Positions 33,395 to 45,441 are shown, numbered from the stretch's first letter. The stretch: DNA of 64,000 nucleotides from Sepioteuthis lessoniana (GCA_963585895.1 CAUZXS010005786.1:1-64000), one strand, 5' to 3'. Notes: generated by a model from the letters alone, not told the origin. A program made the numbers and translations.

Positions 33395-33650
33395 TAAGTA
33401 AAGTAGGTGACCTTAGTCGAGGGCAACCAGAAGGCTCCCTTTTCAATAGCTACTACACTGAAGTGTAGGGGAGGGCCCTACTCCTTTCCTTGGATTGCTC
33501 CACTTTACCCTTGATACATACCTTATATTGCTGAGTGTCAAGCAAGGAGATACTAAGTACCATTTTTAAAGTCTTTGGTATGACACAACCTGGGATTGAA
33601 CCCAGGTTTCCCAGACCATTTGCGAACACTCTACCCACTAGACCAATAAA
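33395..33650 (-). mobile_element. SINE-B
   Basis: Complete minus-strand copy from the aagtaaagtaggtgacc tail to ctacccactagaccaa, with B box gggattgaacccagg near 33591. Confidence 0.9.
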
Positions 33651-34093
33651 TAATAAACTTACCTTAACAAGAAGAAATATTCATTAATAAGTCTGTCACA
33701 CGTAGAGATTGATTTTGAATCATGGTCAGGAAATCATTAATTTATTAAACAAATTGAAGCATAAGTCACTGCTAGTCCTGCCATTTGAGTTTCAACCTTA
33801 TATTCATAACTGTGTCAACACTAAATTTTTGTTTAGAAATTAAGCCTCTCAAATTTGACCCATACACAACTATATACAGTAATTTCTGAAAGTTGGTAAC
33901 CACTGTACTGCAATGTATACTAGAAGTTAAGCTTACTCTCAGGTGTATCTCAGCAACTGGTGGCATATTTCTAAACTACCAGGAAAAGACTGAACTCATT
34001 CTCAAAGGCATACAAGATCAGCACATTTACAGCAAAACTTTCATTTAAGAAGTTTTATCAGATATTTAATGTCATTACTATTCCAAAAAAGCA
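33651..34093. other. Unassigned sequence
   Basis: No feature recognised. Confidence 0.4.
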
Positions 34094-34345
34094 TGCCATT
34101 GGCCTGATGAGTAGAGTGTTCACCAATGGTCCAGGAGGCCAGGCTTCAATCCCAGGTCGAGTCATACCAAAGACTCAAAAAATGCTGCCTTGCTTAACAC
34201 ACAGCATTTTAAGGTTAGGAACAAGGGTAAAGTGGAGCAGTCCAAGGAATGGAGTAGTGCCCTCCGCTACACCTCGGTGTAGTAGCTATTGAAAAGGGAG
34301 CCTTCAGGTCACCCTCGACTAAAGCCAACAACTTTACTTACTTTA
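34094..34345 (+). mobile_element. SINE-B
   Basis: Complete, with B-box variant gcttcaatcccagg near 34143 and a small deletion in the ggtacttgatacctcc segment. Confidence 0.88.
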
Positions 34346-35058
34346 TATACTAGAATAAATTTGTTTCTTTATAAGGTTGAAATTCAAACATAACAGGTAA
34401 GACTAAGAGCAGCTCTGGACTTTAATCATTAATAATATAAATCAATGATTGTGACCCTCAATCAAAAATTGACAATAACAAAGACCAGCTGGTACACATA
34501 ATATATATATACATACATACACACACACAAAAAATAGACATTTTTTTTAATTCGCATAAATATACATACAAATATATCAGAGGTGATACCAATTCTATAA
34601 GGCTAAATAAGATTATTCATACTCGTAATATTTATAATCCCCATTATTTCAAATAATTGCCCCACTCAAATCTCTTTCTTCGAGACCCTGACACAGCCAT
34701 CTTAAAAGTAAACAATTCACCTTATCATATATATTATATTTACCAAAGCCTCTCGGTTTGCAACTGTATCCACTCATAATCATTGTTTTTCTTGCTTTCT
34801 CCACATACTTATCACAAGACACGTAAATAAATGTTTCTTCATCATGACTGTTTTGTTCAATTATTATTATCATTACCGCTATGCAGTTACCTCTAGACAT
34901 GCATAAACAGTACACTGGCTAGTGATACATTTACTTATGCATATTTTTTCTTCTTATATTGAATGTAATTCTTTTTCTAATAATCTCTTTTTTGATATTT
35001 ACTTAACATTGCTTTGTATTGTACAATATCAAATGTTTAACTGGATAAGGAAAAGGAT
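34346..35058. other. Unassigned, with (TA)n/(CA)n
   Basis: A tatatacatacatacacaca run near 34500-34530. No coding or family match. Confidence 0.4.
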
Positions 35059-35075
35059 ATCAAGAACTTGTTATG

Positions 35076-35357
35076 GAGGTGTAATGGTTATCGTTGTAGG
35101 AAATGAACACGGCGACATGAGTTCAAATCCTGGACGAGACTAATTACATTTCACATAGCACTAATACCCTTGGGAAAGGTAAGAATCTATTTATTCTCCC
35201 TCCAGCTATGGGTAACTAGTAGGACGGACTAGGTTCTTCAGCCTTGGTAAGACAACTAGTCTAGGAGAAGGAAAACTCTAAATTCAAACCTGTTAAACTC
35301 CGCTTAAAAATTGACCATGTGTCATATCCTAACCGAGCGGAGGGGTTGGTAAATAGG
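35076..35357 (+). mobile_element. SINE-C with 17-bp target duplication
   Basis: Target duplication atcaagaacttgttatg at 35059-35075 and 35358-35374. The head has lost part of the gtgcccttgg segment. The B box gttcaaatcc is intact near 35121. Confidence 0.94.
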
Positions 35358-35469
35358 ATCAAGAACTTGTTATGTCAATCTCTCAAGTGGCAAGAACTTC
35401 TTATCTCAAATCCAGAGGAGGAGCTCCCATGGCATAGTGGCTAAAGTGCTCAATTGTAATATCATAAGT

Positions 35470-35715
35470 TGGCAATCGTAGTCGAGGGCGACCAGAAGGC
35501 TCTCTTTTCATTAGCTATTACACCGAGATGTAAGGGAGGGTGCTACTCCTTTCCCTGGATTGCTCCACTTTATCCTTGATACATACCTTATAATGCCGAG
35601 TGTTAAGCAAGGAGGTATCAAGTACCATTTTTAAAGTATGACGCGACCTAGGATTGAACGCTGGTCTCCCAGACCATGGACGAACACTCTACCCACTTAA
35701 CCAATGAGCTGGTAC
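35470..35715 (-). mobile_element. SINE-B, first of a tandem pair
   Basis: Complete minus-strand copy; the region near the B box reads taggattgaacgctgg. Confidence 0.88.
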
Positions 35716-35717
35716 CT

Positions 35718-35973
35718 AAAAGTTGGCGACCATAGTTGAGGGTAACCAGAAGGCTCCCTTTTCAATAGCTACTACACCAAGGTGTAGGGGAGGGCCCTAC
35801 TCCTTTCTCTGGATTGCTCCACTTTACCCTTAATACGTACCTTATATTGCTGAGTGTTAAGCAAGGAGGTATCAAGTAGCATTTTTAAAGTCTTTGGTAT
35901 GACGCGACCTGGGATTGAACGTAGGTTTCCCGGACCATTGGCGAACACTCTACTTAGTAGGCCAATGAGCTGT
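35718..35973 (-). mobile_element. SINE-B, second of a tandem pair
   Basis: Complete minus-strand copy in the same orientation, a few bases from the first. Substitutions differ, so it is an independent insertion or an old duplication. Confidence 0.88.
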
Positions 35974-36247
35974 TGCATTCACTTTCAGACTAATACTCCA
36001 GGGAAAGGAATGAACCCTTTTTTTCTCCCTACCAGCAAAGGGCTAAATAAATACCACCACTGTTCTTTTACAAGGATGGCTTCTGCATCAAATAACCCAG
36101 AAAGGTTGATATGTCATCAAACAAAGAAACCAATCAAATCCTGGATTATACCAAGGTTTAAACAACTGCTGGTTAGAAATATGCAACTATCTCAAATACC
36201 AAGTATTCCATTTATTAACCTCAACTTAATCTGGCATAACAGTTAAT

Positions 36248-36335
36248 AAGGCACCCAGTGAGGATCAAAGTCATTACACTATAGAATTAGTACTCAAGAT
36301 GAACTTGCTAACAATTATACTATGATAAATATTTA
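36248..36335 (-). mobile_element. tRNA-like I remnant
   Basis: Minus strand resembles the 58376 copy: tatagtataattgttagcaa on the head side and a cctcactgggtg motif at the end (ggcacccagtgagg on plus). Confidence 0.5.
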
Positions 36336-36487
36336 CCTGATAAAGATGGATATAACTTTAATGTATGGACCTTTACCTGTGCATAAAAAAAGGAACAAAA
36401 ATTGATTGGCATTACCTTTTCGGGGGAGTTCCTCAGATCATGAACTGACTGATTTCTTTAAGTGCAACAGGGTAGTGCTGCCTGGTA

Positions 36488-36742
36488 GGGATGATTTGGT
36501 TTGGTTTCTCTCTTTCTTTAATGACATATCAACCTCTGTGGGTTATTTAATCCCAAAGCCATCCTTGTAGAAGAACAGCAGTGATACAATTTAACTCATA
36601 GCTGGTGGGGAGGGAGATAAGGGGGTTCATACCTTCCCCAAGGGTACTAGTCCAAAAGTGAATGTAATAGTGCAACTGGAGTTTGAACTTGTTTATTTCT
36701 GAGTCACTGCCAAGCACTTTAGCCATTATGCCACAGGGCCCC
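36488..36742 (-). mobile_element. SINE-A
   Basis: Near-complete minus-strand copy, from ggtttggtttctct to tagccattatgccacagggc. Confidence 0.88.
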
Positions 36743-38054
36743 CAATGGTGAGGACGAGTCCTGAAGCAGATTAATAACTTTTTATGTTTTTAGTTATAAA
36801 TGTCATAGTACAAGTATCACATACAAGTAAGTATGGTAGATGCATGTACAGTTATTTTTTAAGGAAACATTAGTAGGACTCTCAGTAAGGATCCATGTCA
36901 CTACAATAGCAAACCGATCAATGAGATGAGCTTGTTAACCATTATATTGTAGTAGGTGTCTTCATGGTAATTCAACTTAGACTGACACAAGACTACAAAT
37001 ATAGGGAACACTGAAGATAAAACTCAATCCACTAGCAGATAAACTTGCTAATTATTAAAATTAGCTTAATCTGGCACAAGGCTAAAGTGTTGGGGTACTC
37101 AAAATCAAAGTCATGTTTGTGATGGTCGATGTAAGGCATCCACGATTATTATTATTATTATTATTCTTACTTCTCTCCACAACAGCACACAATTATCTTG
37201 GGATGTAAATAAACAGGGACACAGATATATTTATTTAGAGATCTAGTCGGTCATTCATAGGAAGCTAGTGGCCTGAGAGATAGAAATAAGCAGTGACCGA
37301 CAAAACAGTAAGTGACAAGGAGAGACTAACAAATAAAGAAAAGGGAAAGACAAAAATAGAGATATGGGAAGAGGATGTGGGGGTGAGGGTGGCTAGCAAA
37401 AAGAAAAACAACAAGGAAGGGGGTAAGGAAATGAGGGAGTGGGGGCAAGTCAGAAGGAGTGGGGAGGTCAGACTGGCTTAATACAAAGATATATTATGAA
37501 TGGCCTATTCTGGAACTAGCAATATATCTTTTCTTCTTATTCTGTCTTCTTCTTCTTGTCACTGTAGATGTGGCCAGTTGGATGATGATAATAATAATGA
37601 TGATGATGATGATGAACTTGTTGTTATTGTTGCTTGCAATGCAACAGCACTGTCTGCACCAACACCATACCATACCACCATCTCCCTCCCTCTCATCTAC
37701 AGTAACAACTACCAATGCCCCCATCATACCATCTTCAACACCCTCTCTGCTGACACAGCTATAGTTTGTTGTTATTATTTTACTGCAGGTTTTCAGAAAT
37801 GAATATGTGCAGGTGAGAGGGGAGAAAGGGGAACTGGGAACTGGAGTGTCCTGCTATTGTTGTACCTTTTTACTTTTGAATTATTATCATTATTAATAAT
37901 AATATTATTCGCTTCAACGTTATTGCTATTGTTAAAGCTATTCTTTATGTTCTAACAGATACCAATGACACAACAGCTGTTTGTTAAAGATGCTATCACT
38001 GATGGTTTTATTCTTCTTATCAAAATTATTGTTCTCTTGATTTGCTATCTGATT
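36743..38054. other. Low-complexity and tRNA-like I scraps
   Basis: 36870-36965 has a tRNA-like I piece (cttgttaaccattatattgt). 37145-37165 is (ATT)n, 37340-37470 is purine-rich and 37585-37615 is (GAT)n. The overlapping frames at 37459-37802 are products of this composition. Confidence 0.45.
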
Positions 38055-38410
38055 ATTAGGTTTGGTTTCTTTGATAACGTATCAACCTTTGTGGGTTATT
38101 TAATGCCAAAGCCATCCTTGTAGAAAAAAAAAAGTGATACTATTAACCCATTGCTGGTGGGGTTAAGGAAGTTCACACATATCCCAAGGTTTGATGGTAT
38201 ATCAACCTTCATGGGTTATTTAAGACCAAAATCATCTTTTTAGAAGGACAGTCGTGGAACTATTCAATCCATGGTGGCAGAAGTAAAGGAGTTCTTAACC
38301 TTCTAAAGGGCATTATTCTGAAAGTGAATGTAATGGTGCAGCAGGACTTCAAACTTACTAGAATGTCACAGTTCAGCATATTAGCCACGACGCAACAGAG
38401 ACTCCCCCTC
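38055..38410 (-). mobile_element. Two SINE-A copies in tandem
   Basis: The first (38055-38190) and second (38191-38410) minus-strand copies both contain the gtatcaacctt-tgggttattta tail block. Only the second retains body and head (gaaagtgaatgtaatggtgc). Confidence 0.78.
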
Positions 38411-38762
38411 TGATAAATAACAATGATAATACCTGGCATTCCAGCAGACCTCAAAGTGAAAATCAAAGAAAACAAAAGGGGAGACAAGTACTTGGACCTT
38501 GCCTAAGAACCAAAAAAGCTATGAAACATGTAAGTGGTCAGGATACCAATTGTAATTGAGGAGATATGCTGTCACTCAGACTCCAATGAAAGACCATCAG
38601 CTAATGCTGGAGTAAAAAATTCACAATGAACAAAATAATAATAATAATACAAAAACTATAACTTGTTACACAAGGGTTTTATGTTGTTCAAGATTAAATT
38701 ACAGATTTTGTTTTGATATTAACATTCTTATCACTTTTTTAAAATAAATATTATAGATATAA

Positions 38763-39017
38763 AAGTAAAGTTGGCAACCGTACTAGAGGGAGACCCAAAG
38801 GCTCCCTTTTCAAAAGCTACTACACTGAGGTGTAGGGGAGGGCGCTACTCCTTCCCTGGATTGCTCCACTTTACCCTTGGTATGTATCTTATAATACTGA
38901 GTGTTAAGCAAGGAGGTATCAAGTACCATTTTTTGAGTCTTTGGTATGAATTGACCTGGAATTGAACCCAGGTCTCCAAGGCCATTGGTGAACACTTTAC
39001 CCATTAAGCTAATGGGA
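38763..39017 (-). mobile_element. SINE-B
   Basis: Complete minus-strand copy, from aaaagtaaagttggcaacc to acccattaagctaatgg. Confidence 0.9.
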
Positions 39018-39321
39018 ACACTATTCTGTCAGTATTACAAAACATAATTCCTAACCAGTGACAACAACTTTCTTATATTAAGTGTATTTGTTGAGTTCAA
39101 TTATTAGAAAAAGCATTTATTGCCCAATTGTATAAGCAATGCTTGCATTAATTCTGGATAATTTGGAAGAAAGGAATTGGTAGTTTTTAAAGAACAATCA
39201 GTAGATTAAGTGCCAAAACTGATAAAAACAAATTATACATAAACAAAAATTACAAAATTTCATGTTGGATCATCAATTTGTCTTTTTGTCTTTTTTAAAA
39301 CCTAAAATATTTGTTTGTGCA

Positions 39322-42300
39322 AAGAAAGATTGGCACTAAATAGTAGAAAGGAACAATAGAGAAGAAACTTAAATAAAAGAAAGGAACAATAGTGAAGAAA
39401 GTTAAATAATAGAAAGGAACAATAGAGAAGAATGTTAAATAGTAGAAAGGAACAATAGAGAAGAAAGTTAAATAATAGAAAGGAACAATAGAGAAGAATG
39501 TTAAATAGTAGAAAGGAACAATAGAGAAGAAAGTTAAATAATAGAAAGGAACAATAGAGAAGAATGTTAAATAATAGAAAGGAACAATAGAGAAGAAACT
39601 TAAATAAAAGAAAGGAACAATAGTGAAGAAAGTTAAATAATAGAAAGGAACAATAGAGAAGAAAGTTAAATAGTAGAAAGGAACAATAGAGAAGAAAGTT
39701 AAATAATAGAAAGGAACAATAGAGAAGAATGTTAAATAATAGAAAGGAACAATAGAGAAGAAACTTAAATAAAAGAAAGGAACAATAGTGAAGAAAGTTA
39801 AATAATAGAAAGGAACAATAGAGAAGAATGTTAAATAGTAGAAAGGAACAATAGAGAAGAAAGTTAAATAATAGAAAGGAACAATAGAGAAGAATGTTAA
39901 ATAATAGAAAGGAACAATAGAGAAGAAACTTAAATAAAAGAAAGGAACAATAGTGAAGAAAGTTAAATAATAGAAAGGAACAATAGAGAAGAATGTTAAA
40001 TAGTAGAAAGGAACAAAAGAGAAGAAAGTTAAATAATAGAAAGGAACAATAGAGAAGAATGGTAAATTGTAGAAAGGAACAATAGTGAAGAAAGTTAAAT
40101 AATAGAAAGGAACAATAGAGAAGAATGTTAAATAGTAGAAAGGAACAATAGAGAAGAAAGTTAAATAATAGAAAGGAACAATAGAGAAGAAAGTTAAATA
40201 GTAGAAAGGAACAATAGTGAAGAAAGTTAAATAATAGAAAGGAACAATAAAGAAGAAAGTTAAATAGTAGAAAGGAACGATAGAGAAGAAAGTTAAATAG
40301 TAGAAAGGAACAAAAGAGAAGAAACTTAACTAATAGAAAGGAACAATAGAGAATAAAGTTAAATAATAGAAAGGAACAATAGTAAAGAAAACTAAATAGT
40401 AGAAAGAAATGACAGTGAAGAAAGTTAAATAATTGAAAGGAACAATAGAGAAGAAATTTAAATAGTAGAAAGGAACAATAGTGAAGAAAGTTAAATAATA
40501 GAAAGGACCAATAGAGAAGAAAGTTAAATAGTAGAAAGGAACAACAGAGAAGAATGTTAAATAGTAGAAAGGAACAATAGAGAAGAAAGTTAAAAAATAG
40601 AAAGGAACGATAGTGAAGAATGTTAAATAGTAGAAAGGAACAATAGAGAAGAAAGTTAAATAATAGAAAGGAACGATAGTGAAGAAAGTTAAATAGTAGA
40701 AAGGAACAATAGAGAAGAAAGTTAAATAGTAGAAAGGAACAATAGAGAAGAAAGTTAAATAATAGAAAGGAACGATAGTGAAGAAAGTTAAATAATAGAA
40801 AGGAACAATAGAGAAGAATGTTAAATAGTAGAAAGGAACAATAGAGAAGAAAGTTAAATAATAGAAAGGAACAATTATGAAGAAAGTTAAATAATAGAAA
40901 GGAACAATAGAGAAGAAAGTTAAATAGTAGAAAGGAACAATAGAGAAGAAAGTTAAATAATAGAAAGGAACAATAGTGAAGAAAGTTAAATAGTAGAAAG
41001 GAACAATAGAGAAGAATATTAAATAGTAGAAAGGAACAATAGAGAAGAAAGTTAAATAATAGAAAGGAACAATAGTGAAGAAAGTTAAATAATAGAAAGG
41101 AACAATAGAGAAGAATATTAAATAGTAGAAAGGAACAATAGAGAAGAAAGTTAAATAGTAGAAAGGAACAACAGAGAAGAAAGTTAAATAGTAGAAAGGA
41201 ACAACAGAGAAGAAAGTTAAATAGTAGAAAGGAACATATAGTGAAGAATGTTAAATAGTAGAAAGGAACAATAGAGAAGAAAGTTAAATAATAGAAAGGA
41301 ACAATAGTGAAGAAAGTTAAATAATAGAAAGGAACAATAGAGAAGAAAGTTAAATAATAGAAAGGAACAATAGAGAAGAAAGTTAAATAATAGAAAGGAA
41401 CAATAGAGAACAAAGTTAAATAGTAGAAAGGAAAGATAGAGAACAAAGTTAAATAGTAGAAAGGAACAATAGAGAAGAATGTTAAATTGTAGAAAGGAAC
41501 AATAGTAAAGAAAACTAAATAGTAGAAAGGAACAATAGTGAAGAAAGTTAAATAGTAGAAAGGAACAATAGAGAAGAAAGTTAAATAATAGAAAGGAACA
41601 ATAGAGAAGAAAGTTAAATAGTAGAAAGGAACAACAGAGAATAAAGTTAAATAGTAGAAAGGAACAACAGAGAAGAAAGTTAAATAGTAGAAAGGAACAA
41701 TAGAGAAGAATGTTAAATTGTAGAAAGGAACAATAGTAAAGAAAACTAAATAGTAGAAAGAAATGACAGTGAAGAAAGTTAAATAATTGAAAGGAACAAT
41801 AGAGAAGAAAGTTAAATAGTAGAAAGGAACAATAGTGAAGAAAGTTAAATAATAGAAAGGAACAATAGAGAAGAAAGTTAAATAATAGAAAGGAATGATA
41901 GTGAAGAATGTTAAATAGTAGAAAGGAACAATAGTGAAGAAAGTTAAATAATAGAAAGGAACAATAGAGAAGAAAGTTAAATAATAGAAAGGAATGATAG
42001 TGAAGAATGTTAAATAGTAGAAAGGAACAATAGTGAAGAAAGTTAAATAATAGAAAGGAACGATAGTGAAGAATGTTAAATAGTAGAAAGGATCAATAGA
42101 GAAGAAAGTTAAATAATAGAAAGGAACAATAGAGAAGAAAGTTAAATAATATAAAGGAACAATAGAGAAGAATGTTAAATAATAAAAAGGAACAATAGAG
42201 AACAAAGTTAAATAGTAGAAAGGAAAGATAGAGAACAAAGTTAAATAGTAGAAAGGAACAATAGAGAAGAATGTTAAATTGTAGAAAGGAACAATAGTGA

Positions 42301-43726
42301 AGAAAACTAAATAGTAGAAAGGAACAATAGTGAAGAAAGTTAAATAGTAGAAAGGAACAATAGAGAAGAAAGTTAAATAATAGAAAGGAACAATAGAGAA
42401 GAAAGTTAAATAGTAGAAAGGAACAACAGAGAATAAAGTTAAATAGTAGAAAGGAACAACAGAGAAGAAAGTTAAATAGTAGAAAGGAACAATAGAGAAG
42501 AATGTTAAATTGTAGAAAGGAACAATAGTAAAGAAAACTAAATAGTAGAAAGAAATGACAGTGAAGAAAGTTAAATAATTGAAAGGAACAATAGAGAAGA
42601 AATTTAAATAGTAGAAAGGAACAATAGAGAAGAAAGTTAAATAATAGAAAGGAACAATAGAGAAGAAAGTTAAATAATAGAAAGGAACAATAGAGAACAA
42701 AGTTAAATAGTAGAAAGGAACAATAGTGAAGAAAGTTAAATAATAGAAAGGAACAATAGAGAAGAAAGTTAAATAATAGAAAGGAATGATAGTGAAGAAT
42801 GTTAAATAGTAGAAAGGAACAATAGTGAAGAAAGTTAAATAATAGAAAGGAACGATAGTGAAGAATGTTAAATAGTGGAAAGGATCAATAGAGAAGAATG
42901 TTAAATAATAGAAAGGAACAATAGAGAAGAAACTTAAATAAAAGAAAGGAACAATAGTGAAGAAAGTTAAATAATAGAAAGGAACGATAGTGAAGAATGT
43001 TAAATAGTAGAAAGGATCAATAGAGAAGAAAGTTAAATAATAGAAAGGAACAATAGAGAAAAATGTTAAATAGTAGAAAGGAACAATAGTGGAGAAAGTT
43101 AAATAATAGAAAGGAACGATAGTGAAGAATGTTAAATAGTAGAAAGGATCAATAGAGAAGAAAGTTAAATAATAGAAAGGAATAATAGAGAACAAAGTTA
43201 AATAGTAGAAAGGAACAATAGTGAAGAATGTTAAATAGTAGAAAGGAACGATAGTGAAGAAAGTTAAATAATAGAAAGGAACAATAGAGAAGAAAGTTAA
43301 ATAATAGAAAGGAACAATAGAGAAGAATGTTAAATAGTAGAAAGGAACGATAGTGAAGAAAGTTAAATAGTAGAAAGGAACAATAGAGAAGAAAGTTAAA
43401 TAGTAGAAAGGAACGATAGTGAAGAATGTTAAATAGTAGAAAGGAACAATAGAGAAGAAAGTTAAATAATAGAAAGGAACAATAGTGAAGAAAGTTAAAT
43501 AATAGAAAGGAACAATAGAGAAGAAAGTTAAATAATAGAAAGGAACAACAGAGAAGAAAGTTAAATAATAGAAAGGAACAACAGAGAAGAAAGTTAAATA
43601 ATAGAAAGGAACAACAGAGAAGAAAGTTAACTAATAGAAAGGAACAACAGAGAAGAAAGTTAATAGAAAGGAACAATAGAGAACAAAGTTAAATAGTAGA
43701 AAGGAACAATAGTAAAGAAAGCTAAA
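39322..43726. repeat. 33-bp minisatellite, about 133 copies, with higher-order structure
   Basis: A 4.4-kb array. Plus-strand unit: ttaaatagtagaaagg then aacaatagagaagaaag. Each unit varies mainly at fixed sites (agt/aat, agag/agtg, aaag/aatg, caat/cgat/caac). Rarer markers show longer periods. actaaatagtagaaagaaat at 41745 and 42537 is exactly 792 bp (24 units) apart. The copy at 40391 is 1354 bp before the 41745 one (41 units plus one base). cttaaataaaag recurs at 165-bp (5-unit) spacing near 39599, 39764 and 39929. A single-base insertion lies near 41237 and a short unit near 43660. Because 33 is divisible by three, two minus-strand frames are free of stops, giving a 1297-codon frame that is not a gene. 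Confidence 0.97.
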
Positions 43727-43745
43727 ACTCTGTTTACATATCCAA

Positions 43746-44008
43746 GATTAGTGCAATTGTTATCATCATAGGAAATGGAATCGACAACTAGGGTTCAAAT
43801 CCTGGACAATAATCCCCTTGAGATAAGCATGAAACTATCTATTCTCCCACAACTATAGGTAAATAGTAGGGAAGACTATGTTCTTTAGCCTTGGTAAGGA
43901 CACCCCTCAAGAAGGAAAATTTTGAATTCAAACCAGCAGTTTTCTGCTTAAAAAACTGACCTTTTGTTGAATCCTACTCATGCTGGAGAGGTTCGATAAA
44001 TATATACA
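43746..44008 (+). mobile_element. Old SINE-C
   Basis: gttcaaatcctggac B box near 43792, gtaaatagtagggaagac, the gaattcaaaccag block and ggttcgataaat. Adjoins the end of the minisatellite. Confidence 0.75.
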
Positions 44009-44307
44009 TATCCAAGATTCAAATGCTAAAATAGAACCAGTATTAGAGTTGCGTTTTTTTTTTTTATTAGCGCTGGAATTTTCAATCACAATCCATATGT
44101 ATGAAAGTATATGATAGTCCTAAATCTTATTCTCACACCAAAGAATGAATCTATATATATATATATATTTGCTATATACAGCAGTGTGATTTAGTTGCAT
44201 GATAATGCATAACTTTTAAAGCATTTGGTGGTGAGGATCGACTTCTGCAGCTTTGGGGAGTCACCACTTTACTACTATTAATCCCAGGTCTAACTCGGAG
44301 TGATATT
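44009..44307. other. Unassigned sequence
   Basis: T run near 44056 and (AT)n at 44154-44168. About 44210-44307 resembles a fragment of element D (gtggtgaggatc, agctttgggga). Confidence 0.4.
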
Positions 44308-44857
44308 GCCCAGTTGGCTGGGGTTGTAGAATACAGCAACTGCTTCTCTGCAGAAGGGTAAGACACCACCACCCCACAAGTGTCCTGAATATGATACTAA
44401 ACAATCTGATGGTGTGGTTCCAGTAATGCTAGAGCTTTGGAGAACACAGAGTACCGCTTCATTGCCATTGCTTCCAGGTTAACTCTGGCCCAGAGTGGTA
44501 GCACCTGATAGGGTCCTATGTATAGGTCAAATAGAACGAAACTGTATACTTATGCTAAACTGAATTGCTAGAAATAGAACTGTTTTGACATTTAACTGAG
44601 AGTAACCAAAAACTATACTTATACTATACTGAACTGTTTGAAATATAGCTGTTTTTGATATAGAGACTGTACTTACGCAAAACTAAATTGTTTGAAATAA
44701 AACTGTTTTGACATTTAACTGAGTGTAACCAAAAACTATACTTATAATAAACTGAATTGTTTGAAACAGGACTGTTTATATGTATAAAAATGGGTTTGAC
44801 ATTAAATAACCTACAATGGTTGATATGCCATAAAACCAAACCAAATAAGAGAGATAG
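44308..44857 (+). mobile_element. Element D (reference copy)
   Basis: A 550-bp element starting with a tRNA-like segment (gcccagttggctgggg). A unique region follows (agtgtcctgaatatgatact, cattgccattgcttccaggt, ggtcaaatagaac). Then a body of diverged 60-70 bp repeats built on actgaattg and ttgaaatagaactg. The 3' tail (gacattaaataacc, gttgatatgccataaaacc) closely resembles that of SINE-A. No coding capacity. Confidence 0.82.
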
Positions 44858-45010
44858 TACTTATTCAGGTCCCATCTATAAGTCAAATAGATCAATTTAA
44901 AAGTTCTAAGAACTAGATAGAAATATTGAAACTATATAAAAATGGGTAAACAAATTATCATTAAATTGGTATAATTACTTGAAGCCATATGATTATTTGT
45001 ATTAGATAGG
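44858..45010 (+). mobile_element. Partial element D body
   Basis: gatagtacttattcaggtcc and aagtcaaatagatc repeat part of element D just downstream of the complete copy, then run into the palindrome. Confidence 0.5.
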
Positions 45011-45441
45011 AATACTTGAAACCATATAACTGTGCAAACAATAGTTACTTGAAACTATAATTGTTTACTAACAATTATTATTATTGAATAGAAATAATTA
45101 CTTGTAACCATATAATTGTTTGTATGAGATAGTTATATGGTTTCAAGTATTACGATCTTATACAAACAATTATATGGTTTCAAGTAATTATTTCTATTCA
45201 ATAATAATAATCGTTAGTAAACAATTATAGCTTCAAGTGACTATTGTTTGCACCGTTATATGGTTTCAAGTATTATTGTGCAAACAATAGTTACTTGAAG
45301 CTGTAATTGTTTACGAACAATTATTATTATTGAATAGAAATAATTACTTGAAACCATATAATTGTTTGTATGAGATAGTAATATTTGAAACCATATAAGC
45401 TTCAAGTAACTATTTTTGGCACAGTTATATGGTTTCAAGTA
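45011..45441. repeat. Large palindrome and derivative inverted copies
   Basis: Arms of 120 bp at 45011-45130 and 45155-45274, with six mismatches and a 24-bp centre. The segment caaacaatagttacttgaag is then repeated in left-arm orientation at 45281-45376, and a partial right arm at 45399-45441. The result is an alternating array of inverted copies. Sequence type is the element D body. Confidence 0.95.

Larger units (their letters stand above)
35413..36142 (+). mobile_element. SINE-A split by two SINE-B copies
   Basis: Head at 35413-35468 (catggcatagtggctaaagt) and body/tail at 35974-36142 (gcattcactttcagactaat, agcaaagggctaaat, gttgatatgtcatc) are collinear. The gap is filled by two minus-strand SINE-B copies. 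Confidence 0.8.

Noticed and set aside
37600-37615. Exon encoding a poly-Asp or poly-Met run
   Set aside because: It is a (GAT)n microsatellite with no flanking coding similarity.
37459-37802. Overlapping frames of about 100 residues
   Set aside because: They come from (GAT)n and CTT/TGT-rich sequence and show no coding bias.
39302-43676. Two long minus-strand open frames (1297 and 175 codons) as a repetitive protein gene
   Set aside because: They are fully explained by the 33-bp minisatellite, whose length is a multiple of three and which lacks stops in two frames. There is no promoter, splice or domain evidence.
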